The position numbers and the translations under genes are program-made. Below the pieces are notes generated by a model that ran no database searches, was not told the origin of the DNA, and saw nothing but the letters and a program-made list of their open reading frames with translations. A DNA stretch of 64,000 nt, taken from positions 1-64,000 of the forward strand of contig JAIYCY010000023.1 of NCBI GenBank assembly GCA_027487775.1, written 5' to 3'. The stretch is from Planctomycetaceae bacterium (GTDB lineage Bacteria > Planctomycetota > Phycisphaerae > Tepidisphaerales > Tepidisphaeraceae). Positions 25,299 through 34,089 of this stretch are shown here, one piece after another. The first letter of the stretch is position 1, and each line of letters begins with the position of its first letter.

Positions 25299-26729
25299 AT
25301 GAACGCAGAACTCATCCGCATCGTTGACGGGATCGCCCGTGATAAGAGCATTGATCGCGATCTCATTTATGCTGACATCGAGCAGGCGATCGCGTCGGGT
25401 TTGCGCAAGCATTTTAATGTTGAAGAGGTGAGCGAGTTTGCGGTGAGTCTCGACCGCACGACGGGTCAGATATCGGCCACGCGTTTGGGAGAGCCGATTC
25501 CGCTGAACGTGATGGGCCGCATCGGTGCTCAGACGGTGAAGCAGGTGATGATTCAGTTGATTCGTCAGGACGAGCGAGGCGCGATTTACGATGAGTTTAA
25601 GGATCGCGTGGGCACGATTGTCACGGGCACGGTGACGCGTAAGGAGGGCTCGACGCTGATCATCAACCTCGGCCGTGGCGAGGGCATTATGCCGCGTGCC
25701 GAGCAGATCCCCGGCGAGGCCCATGAGGCCGGCGAGCGTATTCAGGCGTTGATCACTGAAGTCCGCGACACACCGAGCAGTGTCAAGATCATTTTGAGTC
25801 GGACGCATCCGGAGTTGATCCGTCGTCTGTTTGAGCGTGAGGTTCCCGAGGTTGGGGAGCGTACGATCGAGATCAAGGCGCTGGCGCGTGAGCCGGGTCA
25901 TCGCACGAAGATTGCTGTTGCATCGATCGATTCCAAGGTTGATGCGGTGGGCGCGTGCGTGGGTGTGCGCGGCAGTCGTATCAAGAACATTGTAGAGGAG
26001 CTTGGTGGGGAGAAGATTGATATTGTTCGTTGGAACGAGTCGAGTCAGATTCTGATCCAGAACGCGCTGAAGCCCGCCGAGGTCGCCGAGGTGAGTTTGT
26101 GTTTCGAGTTGGGCCGCGCGATGGTGGTGGTGAAGGACGATCAGCTTTCGTTGGCGATCGGCAAGCGAGGTCAGAACGTTCGTTTGGCTGCGCGATTGAC
26201 GGGCTGGGACGTTGACATTCTCACTCCGCCGGAGTTTCAGGCGAACATTGAGCGATTGGATCGCACGTTGAAAGAGGTGGAGGGCGTGGGTCAGGAGATG
26301 GTGGACAAGATCGTGGCGATGGGCCTGATCGACGTGCGTGACATTGAGGAAGTGGGCGAGACGCCGCTGCAGGAGGACGTGGGGATGTCGCCTGAACTCG
26401 CCGAGGCGGTGGTCGATCGCTGCATCGAGGAGGCGAAGATCGTGGCGAAGGAGCAGGAGGCGAAGAAGGCCGCCGAGGCCAAGGCCAAAGCCGCCGGTCT
26501 TTTCGTTGGCCGCGGCGCCTCGGCTTCCGCGTCCGCCTCAGCCTCAGCCTCAGCCTCAGCCTCAGCCTCAGCTTCGGGACCGGTAGCCGCATCATCCGAT
26601 GCGCCCGCATCATCCGATACGCCTGCATCTCCGGATGCGCCGGCAACATCGGAAGCGTCCGCGTCCGATTTGCTGAGCGAGGTCAACAGTGTCAAGGATG
26701 CCCCGGCCCCCGAGTCCGCGCCGAAATGA
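25299..26729 (+). CDS. nusA: Transcription termination/antitermination factor NusA
   Basis: A 476-residue protein. The N-terminal RNA-polymerase-binding domain (MNAELIRIVDGIARDKSIDRDLIYADIEQAI) is followed by S1 (about 105-170, GTIVTGTVTRKEGSTLIINLGRGEGIMPRAEQ), two KH domains (GACVGVRGSRIKNIVEELGGEKIDIVRW; LAIGKRGQNVRLAARLTGWDVDI) and one acidic helix-hairpin region. It modulates pausing and termination on the polymerase. The C-terminal 90 residues are an Ala/Ser-rich low-complexity tail encoded partly by 6-bp repeats. AAAGGAAAGTGAG precedes the ATG. The usual partners rimP and infB are absent on both sides. Confidence 0.95.
   Translation: MNAELIRIVDGIARDKSIDRDLIYADIEQAIASGLRKHFNVEEVSEFAVSLDRTTGQISATRLGEPIPLNVMGRIGAQTVKQVMIQLIRQDERGAIYDEFKDRVGTIVTGTVTRKEGSTLIINLGRGEGIMPRAEQIPGEAHEAGERIQALITEVRDTPSSVKIILSRTHPELIRRLFEREVPEVGERTIEIKALAREPGHRTKIAVASIDSKVDAVGACVGVRGSRIKNIVEELGGEKIDIVRWNESSQILIQNALKPAEVAEVSLCFELGRAMVVVKDDQLSLAIGKRGQNVRLAARLTGWDVDILTPPEFQANIERLDRTLKEVEGVGQEMVDKIVAMGLIDVRDIEEVGETPLQEDVGMSPELAEAVVDRCIEEAKIVAKEQEAKKAAEAKAKAAGLFVGRGASASASASASASASASASASGPVAASSDAPASSDTPASPDAPATSEASASDLLSEVNSVKDAPAPESAPK
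26517..26576 (+). repeat. 6-bp tandem repeat in nusA
   Basis: Ten six-base units, of which six are perfect GCCTCA copies at 26535-26570, flanked by variants. They encode an alternating Ala-Ser run in the C-terminal tail of NusA. Confidence 0.9.
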
Positions 26730-26852
26730 ACATGATTGGGCGCGGGCGATGTTCTGGTGAGCGGTTGGGACGGTTGATCGGTTTGCGCGAAAAATCAGTG
26801 CGAGCGACGTGACGCAAGGCGTGTGGGAGGCTCGTCAACTTTGGAACGTGGT

Positions 26853-28004
26853 CTAGGTCGAGGTAGACCGAGATGGCGATGCCGGTCGGATGGGTGATGC
26901 CGTGCGCGAGGCGCGCGAGGTGGATGTTGGGCGTGGGGATTGTGTGTGTGTGGTGGTGGTGATGGTGGGGTTGTTTGGTGGGGTGAGGCTGTTGCGCAGG
27001 CTCGCTTTGGAGGTTGGAGTGGGGGCGGGTTCGGTGTTGATTTGGTCGAGGAGCCGCAGGAGTGCGCGTGGGTCGCGTGAGAGTTCGATGCGGAAGATGT
27101 GGGCTTGTTGGGCGAGTTGGAGTGCGGTGCGTGTGGGTTTTGAGCTTTGTGAGAGTTCGGGCATGGGCCAGGCGTGTCGGACGGCGGCTTGAGCGCTTGC
27201 GCCTGTGAGAGGTTTGAGGCTGGCCATGGCGCGTCGTCCTGGTTCGACGAGTAGGACGATGGAGCAGTCTGCGTAGTGGAGCATTTGATGTGGCGGGCAG
27301 AGGTCGTACCAATGACCGACGCAGGGTTGATGTTCGAAGTCGACGGCGAGTCGCATGCGGAGGTGTGGGACTGGGGAGCGTTCGACTTTGCCGGGGATGT
27401 GGAGGAGGAGTGACCGTCCGGCTTCTTCGCGGATGGCGGTCCATCGTGATGAGACGACGCCGTGTCCAGCGTGAGCCAGGAGAGAGAGTTCGGGTTCGAG
27501 GTTGAAGGGCGCGAGTAGGAGTACGCCGCGTCCGCGATGCGCGACGGATGGCGCGGGGATCATGACGAGTCCGCGGGGTGCGAGTACGCAAGCCAGTGGC
27601 CAGAGGATGGCGCGATCGAGGCACCGCATGGGTTCGGCTTCAGCGGCTGGTAGGACCCAGCTTCGCCAGGTTCGTTTGAGGAGGTTGATTTCGCAGAGTC
27701 CCCAGTTGTCGTCGATGAGCCAGTTTCGTTCTGCTTCGCGCCAGAGTTCTGCGCCGTCGCCGAATCTTGCGACGCAGTCTGCGTTGGTGGAGACGTGTCG
27801 TGCGACGACATCAGGGTCGTAGGGTTCGACGAGACCTTCGATGGGGTGGAATCCTTCTGGCACGGCATCGACGGCGAGTTGGCCGAGGAGGTCGTGGATG
27901 ACTTGCCTGAGTCCGGGCAGGCGCGCGGCGATTTCGACGGTGTGGCCGTGCAGGTTGAGGCGCATGACCTGTCGGTTGGGGCTGAACGTGGATGCACAGA
28001 CCAT
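26853..28004 (-). CDS. Degenerate HprK-like (HPr kinase-related) protein
   Basis: A 383-residue protein I assign cautiously. Its centre, ALACVLAPRGLVMIPAPSVAHRGRGVLLLAPFNLEPELSLLAHAGHGVVSSRW, has the layout of HprK-related kinases, where a hydrophobic strand, HxAAVxxxGRGVLL and a P-loop GPSGSGKST are followed by a Gly-rich DD segment. Here the P-loop position reads APFNLEPE, so the ATP-binding Gly-Lys-Ser is lost. The C-terminal 65 residues are a Pro/Ser/Thr/Arg low-complexity tail. It lies 88 bases downstream of the DUF6807 gene on the same strand. It could be a pseudoenzyme; alternatively an unrelated family. Confidence 0.45.
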   Translation of the reverse strand: MVCASTFSPNRQVMRLNLHGHTVEIAARLPGLRQVIHDLLGQLAVDAVPEGFHPIEGLVEPYDPDVVARHVSTNADCVARFGDGAELWREAERNWLIDDNWGLCEINLLKRTWRSWVLPAAEAEPMRCLDRAILWPLACVLAPRGLVMIPAPSVAHRGRGVLLLAPFNLEPELSLLAHAGHGVVSSRWTAIREEAGRSLLLHIPGKVERSPVPHLRMRLAVDFEHQPCVGHWYDLCPPHQMLHYADCSIVLLVEPGRRAMASLKPLTGASAQAAVRHAWPMPELSQSSKPTRTALQLAQQAHIFRIELSRDPRALLRLLDQINTEPAPTPTSKASLRNSLTPPNNPTITTTTHTQSPRPTSTSRASRTASPIRPASPSRSTST

Positions 28005-28092
28005 CAGCGGGAGTATCGGCCGATGCGGGCGATTTTCTCCAGTTTCACTCGGGCGTGGGATGTGAGGATAAGATGTGGTTGGAGCAGGAGGG

Positions 28093-28953
28093 TCAGGATT
28101 GTCGGAAGTGATCCGCGAGTCGAGCGAAGTCGAGTTTGTCCCATACGCCGTCGCGGATGTAGATGCGGTATCGGAGTTGGAGTGATTGGTTGGCGGGTAG
28201 GAGCAGGGGCTCGTGGAAGAGGAATGCTGCGTTCATGAAGTTGTATCCGTTGACGCCTCTGCAATACCAGGGTGTGGGTGAACGGAGGTTGGAGGGGTGT
28301 TCGATGAAACCGACGGAGACAGATCTGGAGGGTCCGCCGTCGACTTTGGCGTGGAGCAGGAGCCAGTCGTGGTGTTCTGAGGTGACGGATTCTGGGTTTG
28401 GTTCTTTGGGAGCGGAGGCATCGGGTCGCTGGTAGGCCATGCCGTGGAGTTCGCGGCTCATGCGGAGTGTGAGTCCGCCGTATCCGCCCCAAGTTGTGAA
28501 GGGAGTGCGGTCGAGTTCGAGGTCGGTGAGGGCGGTGAGATGGGTGTGGAAGTCGAAGCGGAGCGTGCCTGGGAGATCGGAGTGGAGTTCCTGGGTTCGG
28601 GTTTCGCGGATGACTTGTCCGAGGCGATCGCTGGACCAGAGTTGTTGGTGGGTGATGCGAGTTGCGTGTGGGCTGAGGATTTCGACGGTCGGATGTGCGA
28701 CAGAGCGTTGCACGCCGAAGGGTGGATGCTCTTCCCAGAAGTTGTCTTTGTTGATGAACTTGATGGTGAACCAGAGTCCGCGGTGCCAGACGTGATCGGA
28801 GGGTTCGAAGCCGCTGAGAACGGTGCCGGCGGCGGTGGTGATGGGATGCCATGCTGGCTTGGGCATGGTGGGGTTAAAGCGATAGGAGGCGGATCCGCAG
28901 CCTGGTGCGTGGATGTCGATGGAGTCGTTGTAGGCTTGGGTGATGCGTTGCAT
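28093..28953 (-). CDS. DUF6807 family protein (formerly annotated PmoA)
   Basis: A 286-residue protein matching the DUF6807 family by HPITTAAGTVLSGFEPSDHVWHRGLWFTIKFINKDNFWEEH and later GYGGLTLRMSRELHG and NFMNAAFLFHEPLLLPANQSLQLRYRIYIRDG. The fold is expected to be an all-beta supersandwich. The biochemical function is unknown; the name methane oxygenase PmoA attached to some homologues is not credible here. The family is frequent in Planctomycetota and often lies near sugar-related genes. ATG 28953 is chosen; the open frame extends further upstream, but across the divergent pilT gene, and is not coding there. Confidence 0.75.
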   Translation of the reverse strand: MQRITQAYNDSIDIHAPGCGSASYRFNPTMPKPAWHPITTAAGTVLSGFEPSDHVWHRGLWFTIKFINKDNFWEEHPPFGVQRSVAHPTVEILSPHATRITHQQLWSSDRLGQVIRETRTQELHSDLPGTLRFDFHTHLTALTDLELDRTPFTTWGGYGGLTLRMSRELHGMAYQRPDASAPKEPNPESVTSEHHDWLLLHAKVDGGPSRSVSVGFIEHPSNLRSPTPWYCRGVNGYNFMNAAFLFHEPLLLPANQSLQLRYRIYIRDGVWDKLDFARLADHFRQS

Positions 28954-29127
28954 GGGTCGTGAGTCTAAGCCGCTAACCTTGTGTGAGAAAGAGGGACGCA
29001 GCCGTGCGACGATTTGCCGTGTCTCGGCGTGTGGGTGAGCGGTTGAAAATGGACTAAGCTGGTGGTGCCAAGCACTTCTCTGGGGGAAGACGATCGGCTG
29101 ATGGAACGAAATCGAAGGAGGTCGGCT

Positions 29128-30192
29128 GTGGATTTCATGCGTGTGCTCAAGTTCGGGATCGATCAGAAGGCCAGCGACATTCACTTTCAGGTGGGATTGC
29201 CGCCTTATGTGCGATTGGGCGGGCATCTGCACGCGACGGATCAGGGCGTGCTGACGGAGGAGCAGCTGCATGGGTTTATTGAGTCGATCGTGCCGAATCG
29301 GTTTAAGGAGAATGTTGAGGAGCGGATGGTTGCGGGTCTGGATTTTAGTTATGCGGGTGGAGGTTCGCGATTTCGGTGTTCGGCGTATCGGCAACTGGGC
29401 GGGGCGGGGCTGGCGATGCGGATCATCCAGAATCGCATACGAACAGCGGCGGAGCTGAATCTTCCGGGGGTGATCGGAGAGATCACGATGTCGGGGCGTG
29501 GTCTGACGCTGGTGACGGGAACGACCGGCTCGGGCAAGTCGACGACGCTTGCGGCGATGATCGATCAGATCAACCATCATCATTCTGCGAAGATCATCAC
29601 GATCGAGGATCCCGTGGAGTATTTGTACACGCCGCATAAGGCGTTGATTGCGCAGTTGGAGGTTGGGACGGACACGCCGAGTTTTGAGCAGGCGCTTAGG
29701 CAGAGTTTGCGTCAGGATCCGGATGTGGTGCTGGTGGGTGAATTGCGAGACATGGAGACGCTGCGGATTGCCTTGCGAGCGGCGGACACGGGGCATCAGG
29801 TTTTTTCGACGGTGCACTCGGCGAGTGCGCCGCAGACGATCGAGCGGATCATCGCGATGTTTCCGCCGAGCGAGCACAAGCTTTTGTTGACGCAGCTGGC
29901 GGGCAATTTGGAGGCGATCATCAGCCAGCGACTGGTGATATGCCATGACGGATCACGACGGCCGGCGGTGGAGGTCTTGCGAGGCGGGCCAGTGGTGAGC
30001 AAATACATTTTGGAGGGTCGAGCGCTCGAGCTGGGTGATTACATCAAAGGTGCTGGCGGAGGGATGCAGACGTTCGATCAGGATTTGCTCGCACTTCATA
30101 AGAGCGGGCATATCACGGTGCCGGAGGCGCTACGGAATGCGAGCAATCGCGAGGCGTTGGGGATGGCGCTCCGCGGGATTGGGAAGAATTGA
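29128..30192 (+). CDS. pilT: Type IV pilus retraction ATPase, PilT/PilU family
   Basis: About 354 residues. The start MDFMRVLKFGIDQKASDIHFQVGLPPYVRLGG matches PilT proteins. Walker A GTTGSGKST (131-139), the Asp box IITIEDPVEYL, Walker B DPDVVLVGELRD (normally GExRD) and the His box FSTVHSASA follow. It hydrolyses ATP at the pilus base to depolymerise type IV pili for twitching and DNA uptake. A GTG at 29128 is selected because AAGGAGG (29115-29121) sits six bases before it; ATG 29101 lies upstream of that element. Whether it is PilT or PilU is unresolved. The prepilin-like genes here may use the same machinery. Confidence 0.9.
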   Translation: MDFMRVLKFGIDQKASDIHFQVGLPPYVRLGGHLHATDQGVLTEEQLHGFIESIVPNRFKENVEERMVAGLDFSYAGGGSRFRCSAYRQLGGAGLAMRIIQNRIRTAAELNLPGVIGEITMSGRGLTLVTGTTGSGKSTTLAAMIDQINHHHSAKIITIEDPVEYLYTPHKALIAQLEVGTDTPSFEQALRQSLRQDPDVVLVGELRDMETLRIALRAADTGHQVFSTVHSASAPQTIERIIAMFPPSEHKLLLTQLAGNLEAIISQRLVICHDGSRRPAVEVLRGGPVVSKYILEGRALELGDYIKGAGGGMQTFDQDLLALHKSGHITVPEALRNASNREALGMALRGIGKN

Positions 30193-30238
30193 ATCGTTTC
30201 TGCTCGACAATCGGGAAGAATTGCGGATGGTTTGAGGG

Positions 30239-30517
30239 ATGAAGTTCGGCCGAATCAAGCGTGAGCATTCGCGGGTGGGTGGGCTTGATGCATTGCTGGA
30301 GCGGATGTTGGAGGAGGTTGCGGGTGTTTCGCGGATCGTGCCGGGTCGGATCAAGGTTCGTCGCGGGAAGACACCGCCGGGGTTTAAGGTTCAGTATGCA
30401 ACGCCTACGGGATTGAAGTGTTTGTATACGGGTACGGGGACGGTGCAGGAGGTGTTTGTGGTGACGGATCAGCCGGAGGCGCTTCGTGCGTGGGCGGGTC
30501 AGTTCGAGAAGCAGTGA
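30239..30517 (+). CDS. Small protein resembling DUF2103 (predicted metal-binding)
   Basis: A 92-residue basic protein: RIKREHSRVGGLDALLERMLEEVAGVSRIVPGRIKVRRGKTPPGFKVQYATPTGLKCLYTGTGTVQEVFVVTD. The arrangement HSxxxGLxxxLERL, PGxI, a basic strand and xGxxQEVFxxTD resembles the DUF2103 family known from cyanobacteria and archaea, which I recall rather than could verify. Function unknown. It begins 46 bases after the PilT gene on the same strand and may be co-transcribed with it. Confidence 0.5.
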   Translation: MKFGRIKREHSRVGGLDALLERMLEEVAGVSRIVPGRIKVRRGKTPPGFKVQYATPTGLKCLYTGTGTVQEVFVVTDQPEALRAWAGQFEKQ

Positions 30518-30802
30518 CGGGGCGAGTGCTCGGTCGGGGGATGGGGTCGTGATGCGGGGGAATCAGAGGGGTTGGCGGGGAGCGTCGCTCGGGATTGAAC
30601 GAATCGAGTAGGGCGTGGCGACAAGATATTACATGCAATTTCGGGTTGGCTTAGCGCGAAGTGATTGGGGTGCTCATTGAATCTTCGCGCGGGGCGACGA
30701 GGTTGCATGTAACTCGGTGGGCACGTTTCGAGGGTTCGAGATGGCCTGGTTTCGAGCTGAACCGGTCGGCGTGAAAGGCTGGCCTTTGAAGGAGAGAATG
30801 CG

Positions 30803-31621
30803 ATGAATCGTGCGATGACTTTGGTGGGTGTGGTGGCGATGGGCATGCTGTGTGCGAGCGGTTTGGCATCGGCGGGTATTGTGGTGACAGGGGTGAGCTT
30901 TGGCGGGAGCTATACGCAGAATTTTGACGGACTTCCGCAGAGTGGGAGCGAGACTGTGACCGGACGTGGGCCGCACAATTTCAGTGCGTTGACGACGGTG
31001 ACTGCGAGCGGGATGGAAGGATGGCAGTTTGCAAATCCGGCGGGCTCGTCGGCGAACACGGAGTTTCGTGCGCAGAACGGCAGTCTTTCCGGGTCGGCGG
31101 GTCGTGGTGTGGTGAGCTTTGGCACGGACGGAGCTTCGGATCGTGCGTTGGGTGCACTTCCGACGAGCAACCAGATCAACGCCTTTGGCGTGGTGCTGAT
31201 CAACAACGCCGGCGGAGTGGTGGATACGTTGAACGTGGCGTTCGTCGGCGAGCAGTGGCGTCGTGGCGACATCAGCACGCCGAGCGTGCTGGGGTTGACG
31301 TATGGATTCGGTGGATCGATTGATGATGCTGCGACTGCGGTGGAGTCGCTGAAATTTCTGTCACCGAATCAGGCGGGCGCGACCAACAGCGCGGTGGATG
31401 GAAACGCAGTCGAGAATCAGAGCGCGATCGCGGGCGTGTTGACGGGATTGAATTGGCAGCCGGGCAGTGGGCTTGCGTTGAAGTGGACGATGAGCGAGCA
31501 GTCGGGTCAGGACGACGGTCTGGCGATCGACAGCCTTTCGATCTCAGGCCGAGCGATTCCTGAACCGGCGACGCTGGGCGTGCTTGCGTGCCTCGGGCTT
31601 GTCGCGCTTCGTCGTCGCTGA
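30803..31621 (+). CDS. PEP-CTERM sorting-domain protein
   Basis: A 272-residue secreted protein with signal peptide MNRAMTLVGVVAMGMLCASGLASA. The body begins GIVVTGVSFGGSYTQNFDGLPQSGSE, a start seen in several PEP-CTERM proteins with a beta-sandwich fold, and contains EFRAQNGSLSGSAGRGVVSFG. The C-terminus IPEPATLGVLACLGLVAL then RRR is a PEP-CTERM tag. AAGGAGAG precedes the ATG. No enzymatic motif is visible. A clear terminator follows, so it is probably monocistronic, with a 285-base upstream gap available for regulation. Confidence 0.82.
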   Translation: MNRAMTLVGVVAMGMLCASGLASAGIVVTGVSFGGSYTQNFDGLPQSGSETVTGRGPHNFSALTTVTASGMEGWQFANPAGSSANTEFRAQNGSLSGSAGRGVVSFGTDGASDRALGALPTSNQINAFGVVLINNAGGVVDTLNVAFVGEQWRRGDISTPSVLGLTYGFGGSIDDAATAVESLKFLSPNQAGATNSAVDGNAVENQSAIAGVLTGLNWQPGSGLALKWTMSEQSGQDDGLAIDSLSISGRAIPEPATLGVLACLGLVALRRR

Positions 31622-31675
31622 TGCGCCGTCACTCATTTGATCCTGCTCGAAATCGAATCGTTTGATTTGTGCAAG

Positions 31676-31708
31676 GCCCTCGCCCGACCGGCGGGGGCTT
31701 TGTGTTTT
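31676..31708 (+). terminator. Intrinsic terminator after the 30.8-kb PEP-CTERM gene
   Basis: A 9-bp stem (31676-31684 with 31690-31698, one G-T pair) and five-base loop are followed by TTTGTGTTTT. It is 55 bases past the stop codon. Confidence 0.8.
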
Positions 31709-31855
31709 GAATGGATGAAGAATTTGGAGGTGCGATGTCGCACCCAAAAGTCGAAATGTTGTTGCATCACGCCTAGACTGGCGACCTGAGGATGATTGCG
31801 ATCCAGAGCTGGGTCGCGTGTTTGGCACCGAAAAAGATCTCTGCAAGGAGCAAGT

Positions 31856-32311
31856 ATGCCGCTGGCCGTTGGATCTGTCGCCCCTGATTTCGAACTTTTG
31901 ACCCAGGATCACACGAAGAAGGTCAAGCTGTCTGACCTTCGAGGTAAGCGGGTTGTGCTGTTGTTTTATCCGATGGATTTCAGTCCGGTGTGCACGAACG
32001 AACACTGCACGTTCGGCCCGGGGCTGAGTGAGTTTGCCGGGGCGGACACGGTGGTGTTCGGCGTGTCGGTCGACAGCCCGTTCACGCATGCGGCGTTCAA
32101 GAAGCAATACAACATTCCCTACGACCTGCTCGCCGACGTCAATCGCAAGGTGGTAAAGGCCTACGACCTGTTTTTAGGCGAAGAGCCGTTCAACTGCGGC
32201 AAGCGCGGGACGGTGGTGATCGACAAGAACGGCAAGATCGCACACTGGCACGAACAGCCCGTGTTGGAAGAGCGAAAGCTCGCAGATCTTCGCAAAGCGG
32301 TCGGGGCGTGA
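31856..32311 (+). CDS. Peroxiredoxin, AhpC/TSA (BCP-like) family
   Basis: A 151-residue protein with APDFELLTQDHTKKVKLSDLRGKRVVLLFYPMDFSPVCTNEHC: the peroxidatic Cys46 in the PxxxT/SxxC context and a second cysteine at 51, the spacing of atypical two-cysteine BCP/PrxQ enzymes. Downstream elements FGVSVDSPFTHAAFKKQYNIPYDLLAD and RGTVVIDKNGKIAHW complete the thioredoxin-like fold. It reduces hydrogen and organic peroxides in the cytosol. AAGGAG lies seven bases before the ATG. It is flanked by terminators on both sides, so it is likely a single-gene unit. Confidence 0.9.
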   Translation: MPLAVGSVAPDFELLTQDHTKKVKLSDLRGKRVVLLFYPMDFSPVCTNEHCTFGPGLSEFAGADTVVFGVSVDSPFTHAAFKKQYNIPYDLLADVNRKVVKAYDLFLGEEPFNCGKRGTVVIDKNGKIAHWHEQPVLEERKLADLRKAVGA

Positions 32312-32376
32312 TCCGACCGACCGACCTCATGGCGCCGATCGCCAAGGTCGAATCGATTCGTGTGTTCGAAATTTTT

Positions 32377-32410
32377 CCGCGCCGGCTTGAGAGCTGGCGC
32401 GGTTTTCTTA
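32377..32410 (+). terminator. Intrinsic terminator after the peroxiredoxin gene
   Basis: An 11-bp stem (32377-32387 with 32392-32402, one G-T pair) with loop TGAG is followed by TTTTCTTA. It ends about 14 bases before the next start codon. Confidence 0.85.
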
Positions 32411-32423
32411 GGTTGAAGGGATC

Positions 32424-33452
32424 ATGAGCAAGCTCCGAGTCGGCATCCTGGGTTGCGGGCAGATCAGCAGCATTTATCTGAAGAATCTCACCGGTATCTT
32501 CAGCGATCGCATCGAGGTGGTTGGGATTGCGGATGTGATCCGCGAGAGCGCAGAGAAGCGTGCCGCCGAGTATGGCGGGCTCAGGGTGATCTCGCCGGAT
32601 GAAATGATCGAAGGTCGTGTGTGTGATTCGATCGTGAATCTCACGCCCGCGCCGGCGCACGATGTGACGAACCTGCGGATCGTGGAGGCGGGTCTGCATC
32701 TTTACAGCGAGAAGCCGCTGGCACTGTCGATGGATGTGGTGAAGCGTATCGATGAGGTCGCGCGATCGCGTGGGATCCGGGTGGCGGTTGCGCCGGACAC
32801 GCTGCTGGGTGCGGGCGTGCGAACGTGTGCGGAGGTGGTGCGAAGTGGTCGGATCGGCGCGCCGGTGGGATCGCTCGGATTCATTTCTGTCAAGCGATTC
32901 GACGAGCGTTACATGAATGTCTTTCGAGGTCCATGGCTGGATCTCGCGCCGTATCATGTGGGTGCGATCATCAGTTATCTGGGTCCGATCGGAGCGGTGT
33001 CTGCGATTTCGCGACCTGCGCGAGCGGATGGCGAGGGTGCGAGCCTGCCGGAGAGTGCGCGGACGATGGAGAATCCGGCGTTGACGGGTGTGGTGTTGGA
33101 GCATCGCGGCGGGGCGATATCGACATTGCTGGCGAGTTCGGAGACGTGGGCGTATGTGCCGACGCTGGTGGTGCATGGATCGCTGGGCACATTGACGGCG
33201 ACAGATCCGAATATGTTTGGTGGAGTGCCGAGAGTGCGGTCGGGCAAAGAATCGGAGGAGGCAGTGGAGTTGCTGCCGGACTTTCGCGAGAACAGTCGTG
33301 GGGTAGGCGTGTGGGATCTTGCGGGTGCGATTCATGAGTCGCGGCCTGCGGTCTTGACGAACGAGGCGGCCCTGCATGCGACGGAGGTGCTGCTGGCGGG
33401 GATCGAGTCGGGCAAAGCGGGTCGCCGTGTATCGATCGAATCGCCGGGCTGA
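32424..33452 (+). CDS. Gfo/Idh/MocA-family NAD(P)-dependent oxidoreductase
   Basis: A 342-residue protein. The Rossmann fold starts LRVGILGCGQISSIYLKNL, followed by VVGIADVIRESAEKRAAEYG, the loop NLTPAPAHDVTNLRIVEAGLHLYSEKPLALS (catalytic Lys in EKP) and the C-terminal alpha/beta domain with GPWLDLAPYHVGAIISYLGPI. These enzymes oxidise or reduce sugars and cyclitols, and the family is greatly expanded in Planctomycetota. The substrate cannot be inferred; no other sugar catabolic gene is adjacent. Confidence 0.88.
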   Translation: MSKLRVGILGCGQISSIYLKNLTGIFSDRIEVVGIADVIRESAEKRAAEYGGLRVISPDEMIEGRVCDSIVNLTPAPAHDVTNLRIVEAGLHLYSEKPLALSMDVVKRIDEVARSRGIRVAVAPDTLLGAGVRTCAEVVRSGRIGAPVGSLGFISVKRFDERYMNVFRGPWLDLAPYHVGAIISYLGPIGAVSAISRPARADGEGASLPESARTMENPALTGVVLEHRGGAISTLLASSETWAYVPTLVVHGSLGTLTATDPNMFGGVPRVRSGKESEEAVELLPDFRENSRGVGVWDLAGAIHESRPAVLTNEAALHATEVLLAGIESGKAGRRVSIESPG

Positions 33453-33561
33453 TGGTTGATGGATCGAAGGGCCGTTTGTCGGAGAGAGATTTGACGAGAG
33501 CGGCGGCCGGTTGGGTGTTCAATTCAGGGCGTTTATTGAAGGACAAGGTCGGCCGGGCCTG

Positions 33562-33590
33562 TTGGACAGAGGCAGGGGACTTGTTACAAT
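33562..33590 (+). promoter_or_regulatory. Promoter of tRNA-Ser(GCT)
   Basis: TTGGAC (33562-33567) and TACAAT (33585-33590) are spaced by exactly 17 bases and end 14 bases before the tRNA, a good sigma-70 promoter. Confidence 0.7.
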
Positions 33591-33604
33591 GCCCCATCCA
33601 CCGA

Positions 33605-33695
33605 GGAGAGGTGGCCGAGTGGCTGAAGGCGATGGTTTGCTAAACCGTTATACGGGGTCAAGTCCGTATCGGGGGTTCGAATCCCCCCCTCTCCG
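33605..33695 (+). tRNA. tRNA-Ser, anticodon GCT
   Basis: A 91-base class II tRNA. Acceptor GGAGAGG (33605-33611) pairs perfectly with CCTCTCC (33688-33694); discriminator G. The anticodon loop TTGCTAA gives GCT. The long variable arm TACGGGGTCAAGTCCGTA is typical of serine tRNAs. The T arm is GGGGG-TTCGAAT-CCCCC. No encoded CCA. Confidence 0.96.
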
Positions 33696-33799
33696 TTGAA
33701 GCGACCAAGTTCGGATCGATCGATGTTTCGTGTGATGTTTTTTGCGAGGGTGAGCGGAGATTTGCCGCAACCTCGGCAGAGGACATAGATCGGTTCCCT

Positions 33800-33870
33800 T
33801 GGGGATTGGTGTAACGGTAGCACAGCAGACTCTGGATCTGTTTGTCTAGGTTCGAATCCTAGATCCCCAG
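33800..33870 (+). tRNA. tRNA-Gln, anticodon CTG
   Basis: A 71-base cloverleaf. Acceptor TGGGGAT (33800-33806) pairs with ATCCCCA (33863-33869); discriminator G. The anticodon loop CTCTGGA presents CTG, closed by GCAGA/TCTGT. The T arm is CTAGG-TTCGAAT-CCTAG. U1 at the 5' end is typical for tRNA-Gln. No encoded CCA. Confidence 0.94.
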
Positions 33871-33931
33871 TTAAAACGCGAGCGACAACAAGAGATCAGA
33901 AATCGAGAGAGCAAGAGGATCTAACAAACGG

Positions 33932-33955
33932 CCAGCCGATGAGGCTGGTTTTTTT
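33932..33955 (+). terminator. Intrinsic terminator after tRNA-Gln
   Basis: CCAGCC (33932-33937) and GGCTGG (33943-33948) with a five-base loop are followed by seven T residues. It is 62 bases after the tRNA-Gln gene and probably ends the tRNA-Ser/tRNA-Gln unit. Confidence 0.85.
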
Positions 33956-34089
33956 GTTGAAGACGCGTCGTCATGGACGTGGTCTCTGGTTGACGTCGTT
34001 TCGTTTGTAGAAGGCGGATTTTATTCTGCGCGAATGTTTGTGGATGCGGTTGGCAGGGATGATGGGGGGATGGTGTTGGAGCAGGGCGT

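Noticed and set aside
28954-29946. Upstream extension of the DUF6807 frame to 617 codons
   Set aside because: It runs antisense through the pilT gene; the family start fits ATG 28953.
32190-33377. Minus-strand frame of 395 codons opposite the oxidoreductase
   Set aside because: Very Arg/His-rich, no homology recognised, and it crosses a terminator and two plus-strand genes.
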